Below, in pieces: positions 55,262 through 64,000 of a DNA stretch of 64,000 nt. Numbering within the stretch: position 1 is the stretch's first letter; each line of letters begins with the position of its first letter. The translations under genes and the position numbers were made by a program. Location: contig JAYKKR010000052.1 in assembly GCA_036971615.1 (NCBI GenBank), positions 99,175 through 163,174 of the forward strand, written 5' to 3'. The notes beneath the pieces are model-generated. The model did not search any database. It was not told the origin of the DNA and worked only from the letters and a program-made list of their open reading frames with translations. The DNA is from Amyloporia xantha (lineage: Eukaryota; Basidiomycota; Agaricomycetes; Polyporales; Adustoporiaceae).

Positions 55262-57988
55262 TCATCGCCGCCCTAATTCGCGCGCGAGCCGAACAGTTAA
55301 TATAAACGCTATCGTTGCAGCGATACCGCCCAATCTAAACACGGTGATACGAGCCATCAAAAAAGGAAGCGTAGTCCAAAGCTCAAATGAAACTCACCGA
55401 AAGACGATGGCGTACGAATTGGGGCCTGCACCGTCTTCCCTCAATTTCAATGATGGATGTGTTGCCGCTAAGGTCACATTCCCCGAGTCCCCGATTGATA
55501 AAGTTCCATTTCCAGATTCGATGTCGCCCACATGACCCCCGCCTAGGGCACTCTTGCTTGGTTCTACGATTAAGAAAACGATAGATGCAATCCCCGTCAT
55601 GATGAATTGCGGCATCACGACGAAGATATTATGAATGCCCTGAAATTGATTAACTTCCCGCACGGTGATTAATGAACTCGAAAGTGGCTTACAATAATGA
55701 TCCCCGCTTTGGAAGCGAGGCCCCCTCCTCTTTGCTCTCCTTGTACGGTATCATGCGCCACCTCGACGCTGTCATGTACGTCAAGAAAACTACTCCGCGC
55801 TAAAGAGTTATTCATGAACTCATTTCGACGCTCCTGTAACGCTTCCTGGTCCTCTACGTCCATGGACGCTGAGGACGTGAACGACTGCACTTCGGCCTCT
55901 AGCGACTCGTAAGTGTCGTCCTCGTCATCCGCGACAAGAAACTGGCGCTCCTGCTCGTCACCACCAATAGCAACGTCCGCAGAGATGCGTTGTTGTGTAC
56001 GTGTATCACGAAGCATGATGGATGCAGTGTCGTCGGTGGGAATGTCTTCGGTAAGTATAGCCTCTGCGAGCTGTTGTCGGAGGGCAGGGTGAGGTGTGAA
56101 ATGAGGAGACATGACCCTGATGCTGTACTTACCAGCGAGAACGGCGCCCATTGCGTGATAGACCACGAAAATCCCGTTAGCGTAGTGAAGAACGTAGCAC
56201 CTGCAACGCCGGAATAGAAGCTGCAATACATGCTGCTCAGCATCCACACCTTGTGACCATTGCCTCACTTGAAGAGCAAGCAATAATAGATGTAGACTCA
56301 CAATGTAGCTGCCATGCAAGCAGCAAACACGATGTGTGATATGGCCCATAGTGTGGCAAGATGCAGTTTAATCCGCTCGTACCATACTGCCCACTGGCTC
56401 CTCGTAGCACCGAGTTGACGCTCGAGTAGCTTTCGACTGCCGACTGCCTCGCTCACGAAGAAGGGGAGTATCATGTTACATGCGAGACTCAGCAAGGCGC
56501 TGTAGAACATCGCTCGTGAACCGAGTCGGGTGGCTTCGGCATTCAATTGGGGGTCATCTGGAGATAGATCGGGATGTGCTCGTTTATGCAGGTCCCCAAC
56601 GAAGGCGGTAGTATAAAAGAGGACCGGGAACCATCCCACCCAGGCACTACAGGTCGGTTAGAATGAATCTGAATGGTCAATGGACCGAAGACTGACAAGA
56701 ATTGGATGATGCACTAGCATAACCGCGTTTCATTCAGAAAGGGACATAGTCAGTGAGACATACACTTACGATCTGTCGAATCACGGATGGCAAATGCCGC
56801 ATTTCATACCAGATATCACTCAACTCCTTTCGAAAGCTCTTTTTTGAGCCTCTGTTGAGATATGCTTGAGCGTGAGCTACACATGTTATGAACAGACTGG
56901 ATATTCACGCACTTTATGGCTACTACAACTCGCTCTTTCGTACAGACTGCAGTAATAACCTGCATCGCCACAAGGAGGAACGAACCCAAGACGGATAACA
57001 CTTCCAACTCAGTATCACCCAAGAAGGAGAATGCGACGGTTAAATCGATGTTCCCACTAGCAATATAGATAAAATTCAATTGCAAGAAACTCAAAGGAAT
57101 GAGCAATACAGACATAAAGTATCCCGCAACACTCCCTATACCAAGCATACGCGCTGCCCACGCGTTTCCTTCAGCTTGATCTGACGGTGGAAGGGTGTCC
57201 ACTAAGAGCGCTCTATCGACAGCTTGTACTGACTCATTGAACAGCCGGATAGGCATTGGGAGGAATACGTATGGTGTCTCTAGGTAACGATGATAGAGGA
57301 CATACCTGCGTTGATGGAGAAGTCAATGGAGAAGAGTGCGATGATAGCAAGCCATATTGTTAGCACATTATTCTGTAATGTATAAGAGAGTGAAGTCCAG
57401 ATGAGTCAGGCGTATGATCCGTTGACCAAGGCCGCAGTCGATACATACCGATGTAGAACCAAGGGATGTAAAGAGTGTTGCGAACGGCCTAGTAAAGCCT
57501 AGAAGAAGCATTGCGGAGACGCATATGCCGGTACCTGCAAGCATATAGGGTCGCCGACGGCCAAAGCGGGACTTTGAGTTGTCAGCGAGGACGCCTGCGT
57601 GACACCGAAGTATATTCAATATGCATCTCATGTGCGATGAGTTCATAGGGCATACCGATGAGAGGCTGTACGATAAGCCCAGAAATAGGACCGGCGAGGA
57701 AGACGGTTGCCACGGCCGACTTGGAGAGACCAAGAGATCTCAGGTACGGTGTACCTTATAGAATATATCCCGACTTTGAGTAGGCACAGCTCGCGTCCGG
57801 ACAACACTGGAACAAGTACCATACGACATCTCGATCGACCAGAACACTTGCACACCGAGAAGGCCTATGGTAAGAGCAGGAAGCTGCAGCCATCGCGGAC
57901 CGAGGATCTTGGCCACGCCAGCTAGATGCGCACTAGTGCTCTCTTCACCGCCATCCTCTACGAGAGGAATGGCTGCAAAGCCAGTCAT
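55262..57988 (-). CDS. Sucrose/GPH-type sugar-proton symporter
   Basis: Multi-exon gene on the minus strand; ATG at 57,986-57,988, stop at 55,262-55,264. It belongs to the glycoside-pentoside-hexuronide/sucrose transporter group of the MFS, like fission-yeast Sut1. In order: WLQLPALTIGLLGVQVFWSI (helix 1, ending in the EMSYG mark); GLSKSAVATVFLAGPISGLI; the cytosolic loop VLADNSKSRFGRRRPYMLAG (the RFGRRRP signature); then RALLVDTLPPSDQAEGNAWA (family loop); an internal loop (KKSFRKELSDIWYEM); WVGWFPVLFYTTAFVGD; and late helices ending LGGIAATIAF. An acidic insert (DDEDDTYESLEAEVQSF) sits before the last helices. Introns are short and many; I did not verify every junction. It probably imports sucrose or maltose-like sugars. 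Confidence 0.85.
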
Positions 57989-58271
57989 CGATGAGAGTGC
58001 AGTAATACGAGGGACTCCAGGACGAGTACAAAAGTATACGGAGAGGCGAACGAAATAGATGGCAAGCGGAGCGGAGAGAGGGATAGCAAATGCAGCGGTA
58101 CCCAGCTGGCCATAAGCTGCGCGGCAGGCGTTATCCTGAGAGCAGGCATGCTCGGGGGCTCATATACATAACCTAATGGACCCGAGACACTCCGGGGTCG
58201 CCATGTGATTGCCTGCAGGTGATGCCCCGCTTTCAAGTAGTGGACATCCGTCCTCTCGTCTGTCCATCACA

Positions 58272-60652
58272 ATGCTGCGCTGGAACCAGCACTCGAGACG
58301 CGTTCTTCGTCTAGTGCGCTCCTTGCACTCTACCCAGCTAAGGCCTCGAGAGCTCTTCGAACCCAACAATGTCGAACGAGCCTCTGACCAAGTCGACGTT
58401 TGTATTGTCGGAGCGGGTCCCGCTGGTCTCAGTGCAGCCATCCGCTTGAAGCAACTCGAACAGGAGAAGGGCAGAGAAATACGCGTTGTTGTGCTTGAGA
58501 AGGGTGCTGAAGTGGGTGAGTCTTCCTACGCTCAAGGAAGTCCTGACCACTGCGGTCTATGGTTCGGGGCACCCGTCCCAGGAAAAACTCTTCGAGAGCC
58601 ATCGACTTGTTCTTAGTAGAAACGAGCGACTGTTACCTCACCTCTGAGCGGTTCTTGTAGTGGCTGCAAAATACCTTCAACGTTTGAACGACCACAGGGT
58701 AATATGCCAATAAAGTTTCATAGCACAACCGGGGGGACATGTCAAGAACAGGATCACAGTCTACCTTCTGCTAATTACCATGTGAATATCCCACCTATAT
58801 GTACTGAATAATGATTTACACAGGGTCTCATATCCTCTCAGGCGCAGTCATCGAACCGCGCGCATTGAATGAACTACTTCCGGACTGGCAATCGCGGTCA
58901 GGCCACCCGCTCACACAGCCAATACTGCATACCTCTATGCGCTTCTTCACACAGTCCCACTCCATCCGCATTCCCCAACCTCCCCAGATGGCGAAAATGG
59001 GTACCTACATTCTCTCCCTGTCTCAATTCACCGCATGGCTCGGGAGTATAGCCGAGGAACTCGGCGTGGAAGTATACCCTGGATTTGCTGGCGCAGGGCT
59101 TGTATATGGGGAGGACGGGAAGAGCATACTAGGAGTGCGGACGAATGAAGTGGGTCTTGACCGCGAGGGCCAGATGAAGGACACGTTCGAGCCTGGCATG
59201 GAGTTCCGCGCCCGCGTCACCCTACTGGCGGAGGGTGCACATGGATCATTGTCGAAGGAAGCGATCCGAAGATTCCGCCTGCGTGAAGGCAGAGACCCGC
59301 AGACCTATGGCATTGGTGTCAAGGAGGTATGGCGGGTAGATCCATCCAAATACCGCCCAGGTGAAGTCGTTCACACCATGGGCTGGCCACTGGACTGGAA
59401 AACATATGGAGGAGGCTGGTTGTACCACATGGCGGATGGCCTAGTCAGTATGGGCTTGGTTATCGGGTTGGATTATGCAAATCCGTATCTTAGTCCATAC
59501 AGAGAATTCCAGGTACGTACTCCCCCTGTATTCGACATCAGAAAACGGATGGTGATTTTCGTACCGTCCCCACCAGCAAATGAAGCACCACCCGTATTTC
59601 AGAGACCTGCTCGCAGGCGAATCTTCACGCATAGCATATGGTGCACGGACGCTGAACGAGGGTGGCTTGCAATCCGTACCCAAGTTGCATTTCCCTGGTG
59701 GCGCCCTCATAGGGTGCTCTGCCGGATTTGTCAATGTCGCTAAAATCAAGGGCACGCATAACGCAATGAAGAGCGGTATGCTCGCTGCGGAGGCCGCTTT
59801 CGACGCCATTTCCACCCAAGACAGCGAGTCCAACTCTGAGAACACGGCCGCGGACATGAGCAAATACGAAGAGGCTTTACGAGGAAGCTGGGTGTTCGAT
59901 GATCTGTACGAGGTGCGGAACGTGCGTCCGTCCTTTAATACACCTCTCGGCATGTGGGGCGGAATAGCCTACTCTGGCATCGACACGCTTCTGCTGAGAG
60001 GTCGCACGCCGTGGACGTTCCGCAACAAGTCGAATCTGAGCGATGCGGCACACACGCGGCGGGCTAGCGAGTGCCAGCCCATCGAGTACCCTCCCTACCA
60101 GCCGCCATTGTCCACTGATCTGCTAACGAGCCTGGCGCTCACCGGCACCAACCACGCTGAGGACCAGCCGGTGCACCTGCGAGTGCGGAAATACGATAGC
60201 GTCGCTGGAGATGCAGGAGCGGAAGGAGCTGCTGCAAAAGAGGAAGGTTTGAAAACAGAGAAATGGGAAGAGAACACTGCGGTGCGCAAAGATCACGTCA
60301 AGGTCAACGTCTCCGATTATGCGGGTCTTCTGGGCCGAGCGTGCCCAGCGCAAGTGTATGAGTACGTCGATGATGAGGGCAGCTCACAAAATGACGGAAA
60401 CTGGGAAGGCAAGAAGCTCGTGATCAACTCACAAGTAAGCACACATTGGATCGATACGAGGCATTCGGAGTCATTTATTTGTCCCTGGACACAGAATTGC
60501 ATCCACTGCAAGCTATGTGACATAAAAGTACCTACACAGGATATTACATGGACAGTTCCTGAAGGTGGTGGTGGGCCGAAGTATAGTGAGTTTGAAGCTT
60601 TTCCAGACAGAGACTTCAACGGACTGACGTGTGACGTCTAGCTATTACGTAG
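58272..60652 (+). CDS. Electron-transfer flavoprotein:ubiquinone oxidoreductase (ETF-QO)
   Basis: Exons 58,272-58,515, 58,824-59,512, 59,577-60,434, and 60,495 to about 60,592. A last short exon (60,642-60,652) gives ...PKYTIT; reading on to 60,641 without that intron is the alternative. The enzyme passes electrons from fatty-acid and amino-acid dehydrogenases through ETF to ubiquinone in the mitochondrial inner membrane. The N-terminus (RWNQHSRRVLRLVRSLHS) is a targeting sequence. VDVCIVGAGPAGLSAAIRLK is the FAD-binding Rossmann motif; SHILSGAVIEPRALNELLPD and YGGGWLYHMADGLVSMGLVI are family blocks. The 4Fe-4S ligands are in NCIHCKLCDIK with an earlier Cys in GRACPAQVYEY. Intron 1 is unusually long (308 bp). 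About 600 aa, as expected. Confidence 0.94.
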
Positions 60653-60943
60653 GAGGGCGAAGCACCATTCACCAGAATATAGGCTTCGTGATTGTGTTCA
60701 TGCCAAGATACTAATCTCAGCAAGCACTGGCGTCATCATAAGTGGTGATTATATGAGGATGACATCGAGATCTGTACGTATATACATCCACAAGACTATG
60801 AATAGAGTGCTTTGCAGCAGGAATGGATTGGCAAGACACAATCCTCGTCGCTCGCCTTGACGGGGCAGGCAGCTTCCGTATTGCAGCTCGATACAGCCAA
60901 TGAAGTGTTAAGTGTAGATCGCATTGGCCGCATTCGCTCAACA

Positions 60944-62054
<1,111 letters not shown>

Positions 62055-62439
62055 GGCAGCTAGGAGTCAAGCTAGTACTTGCAGTGTGCTGTAGATGCGT
62101 GCTAACAGCGTGCCTTGAGTTGCGGGGGCGAGGAAAGAGGATTGACTACCTGTGAAACAGCTGGCACTAGAATGCGAGCAGCTGAAGTAGTCCTCAATGA
62201 GGGCCACAGATCCAATGGGAGGATAGGGATTCGTTGAGAGAAAGAGCGCAAGCAGACTTTCGGATGTCCAAGCAGATCACATGCTCGTCTCACGCGTCGC
62301 GTCGGCACACTCCTCTAACCTATTCGCCTAACCATGGTCACCGCTGTCGTCGTCCACACTTAGACTATATCGAAAGCCCCCTGATGTCCTGTTTTTGCCT
62401 CTTTGATGCGTAATCTCTGCGGTTTGTCATTCGAGCAGT

Positions 62440-63184
62440 TTGTCCCGGAGCTTTGAGAAACGTGCATGTTATCTATGGGCCGTTGCGGATACATTGATGG
62501 GGAAACTTAAGGAGATCGGGCAAGACGGGATGTGTTTATTGTACGTCGCATTACTACCCCTCGGCGATCCATCTTCCGGCAGAAGGTTTGGACCCATGAC
62601 TCACAAACATGGCGAAGATCTCTTCATTTTATGGAATCAACCCTCTCGGTTCAAATGTGCTTTTGGGCGTGTGCGTCCTAGGACCCTCCTCCTATTCTCT
62701 GCGGTCCTCGCCCAGCAGAAAATGGTGGTCGCTCGCATTGATCGCTCATTTTTATCGGCGGCAAATGCTGGTTACAAGTCTTCGCTGGTTACTTTCTTCT
62801 GTCTCTCGATGCTAAATCAGGCGTGGATGTGCTCAGGCTATACTCAGGGTCTACTTCAAATGCCAGTTTCATCCTTGCGAAGCGGGGCTCAGACCGTAGG
62901 GTATTGCTCAAAACGGGCGTTGATTCTATGGTGTAAGGCACGCTTGGAGCGGCTGGGATTGCCAGCTGCATTCTGAATTTCTAATGCAACGTCAGCTCCA
63001 GGCTGTCTACATTGCTAGTGCTGGTGAGTTGATTGCAAGCAGACTCTTTCGGTCCTGGCTGGATTTTTGTACTCGGGATGTAACGCGCCTTCCAGTTTAC
63101 TTGCGTCTGCCTCGCGCACTCCTCCCTTATAGAGACATGCGCGAGACAGACGTGTGCGCTGTAGAGCTCGGAAGGAGAACATGA
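62440..63184 (+). other. Possible small or decayed gene, unresolved
   Basis: Several frames carry protein-like stretches, for example SGVDVLRLYSGSTSNASFIL (62,817-62,876), but they do not join by clear introns. No domain is recognised. It could be a real gene with unusual splicing, a pseudogene, or chance. Confidence 0.25.
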
Positions 63185-63894
63185 TCTCCACGACTTTCGC
63201 GAGCTTCCTGAATATATTGGACTACCCAACATCAATCGAGTCGAGTGGCTATCTTTAGCTACATTGGTTTAGCAACACCGATTGATTTTGTATGTCCTCT
63301 ACGTTGCTGTGACCGATACTTCATATCATTTACAACATGCGTGAGACGATGGACCATTGGGATTCAGGTACTGGAGCTGACTTGAAGCTTCCAGTGGGTC
63401 TACACTAGAGGTAATAGCACCGTTGTATTTTCACTATTGATAGAACTCTGTTCTGTCTCCCGGGCTCAAGCTGCGAACATGGGGTACTGTGGGCTGAAAT
63501 CGTTAGGCTTCACCGCGTAGAGGAATGGTGACTGAGACAACAAAGGTTTATCTATCATTCTAGGAAGGCTATTTTGCTTTGTGGAAGGTGTACACATACT
63601 TTAGGTAGTCCTGCGACGGACCTCTATCACTATGTTGAACAAGAGAATGGACCCGCATGAACACAATCACCAAATGAGAGGGATCAGCCAACAATATGGA
63701 CGGAACATCAGAGGCAGCAGAGTCATTGTCAAGAAACAGAACATACGGTATTGTATACAGCACAGAATAGGAACGGATATATCCAAGAGAGTCCAAGCTA
63801 GTCCATCAAACACAAACACGGCAGAAACAAGAGGTCCTCGTCCTGCACCGTGCAATAATTTTAGTTTTGAAAGTTCGCGACAAGTCCATAGGCC
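63185..63894. other. 3' region of the next minus-strand gene
   Basis: No gene recognised; probably 3' untranslated and intergenic DNA. Confidence 0.4.
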
Positions 63895-64000
63895 CTACCG
63901 CCCCGCCCCGCCCTTGAACATCCGCCTCCACACCCTCTTGATCGGGCCATCCGCATTCACCTTCTTCAGCGCGTCCAGATCCTCTTCTCCCTTCGCCATC
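63895..64000 (-). CDS. C-terminal end of an unidentified protein (partial)
   Basis: Reading from the window edge on the minus strand, the last codons give DLDALKKVNADGPIKRVWRR then MFKGGAGR and a TAG at 63,895-63,897. The end is charged, with a short possible helix. A Met codon lies at the edge of the window, but the codon use and the context suggest the tail of a longer gene. Family not recognisable from so little. Confidence 0.5.
   Translation of the reverse strand, partial: MAKGEEDLDALKKVNADGPIKRVWRRMFKGGAGR

Overview
The window is nuclear DNA of a filamentous basidiomycete, most likely an Agaricomycete. The evidence is the many short introns (about 45-65 bp, GT-AG with some GC-AG), the housekeeping gene set, and Helitron and PIF/Harbinger elements of fungal type. 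It has two halves: a repeat-built mobile-element region (1 to about 38,350) and an ordinary gene-dense euchromatic region (about 39,770 to 64,000).

Mobile half. Two nested pairs of long inverted repeats enclose most of it: an outer pair (about 4,456-5,041 with 37,512-38,351, rich in CTCTGAG motifs) and an inner pair (about 5,042-6,060 with 30,571-31,512, ending in an 18-20 bp terminal motif). Inside the inner pair lie a left arm of 22-bp degenerate satellite and hairpin modules; a gene for the smallest replication protein A subunit (RPA14/Rfa3, minus strand); a GC-rich array of 127-bp units, each carrying three hairpins; a 15-exon gene for an unrecognised, apparently intact 1343-aa protein; a convergent unknown gene whose stop lies 2 bp from it; a divergent unknown gene whose ATG lies 28 bp from that one and which is cut into micro-exons; and a Helitron-type replicase region. 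The replicase region (HUH nuclease, then PIF1-like helicase, then a USP-like cysteine protease) is read in three frames. The genes are packed almost like a viral genome. I infer one large (26-34 kb) replicative element with its own ssDNA-handling proteins. The first 3.7 kb repeat its left arm, so a second, truncated copy lies upstream. A 3.3-kb PIF/Harbinger transposon (33,173-36,493), with an open transposase and a broken Myb-like partner, sits between the right inner and outer repeats.

Host half, in order: ribosomal protein eS17; CTP-dependent diacylglycerol kinase Dgk1; ubiquitin-conjugating enzyme Rad6/Ubc2 (minus); a secreted amidase; a mitochondrial-type J-protein; a signal-peptide single-pass membrane protein; a Spo7-like Nem1-phosphatase subunit; a monocarboxylate-type MFS transporter with a late frameshift; a sucrose/GPH-type transporter (minus); electron-transfer flavoprotein:ubiquinone oxidoreductase; an adrenodoxin-type ferredoxin (minus); and the 3' end of a further minus-strand gene. 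Dgk1 and Spo7, about 8 kb apart, both act on the phosphatidate/diacylglycerol balance at the nuclear/ER membrane. ETF-QO and ferredoxin are both mitochondrial electron carriers. Exon maps given with exact coordinates keep a single reading frame from start to stop.
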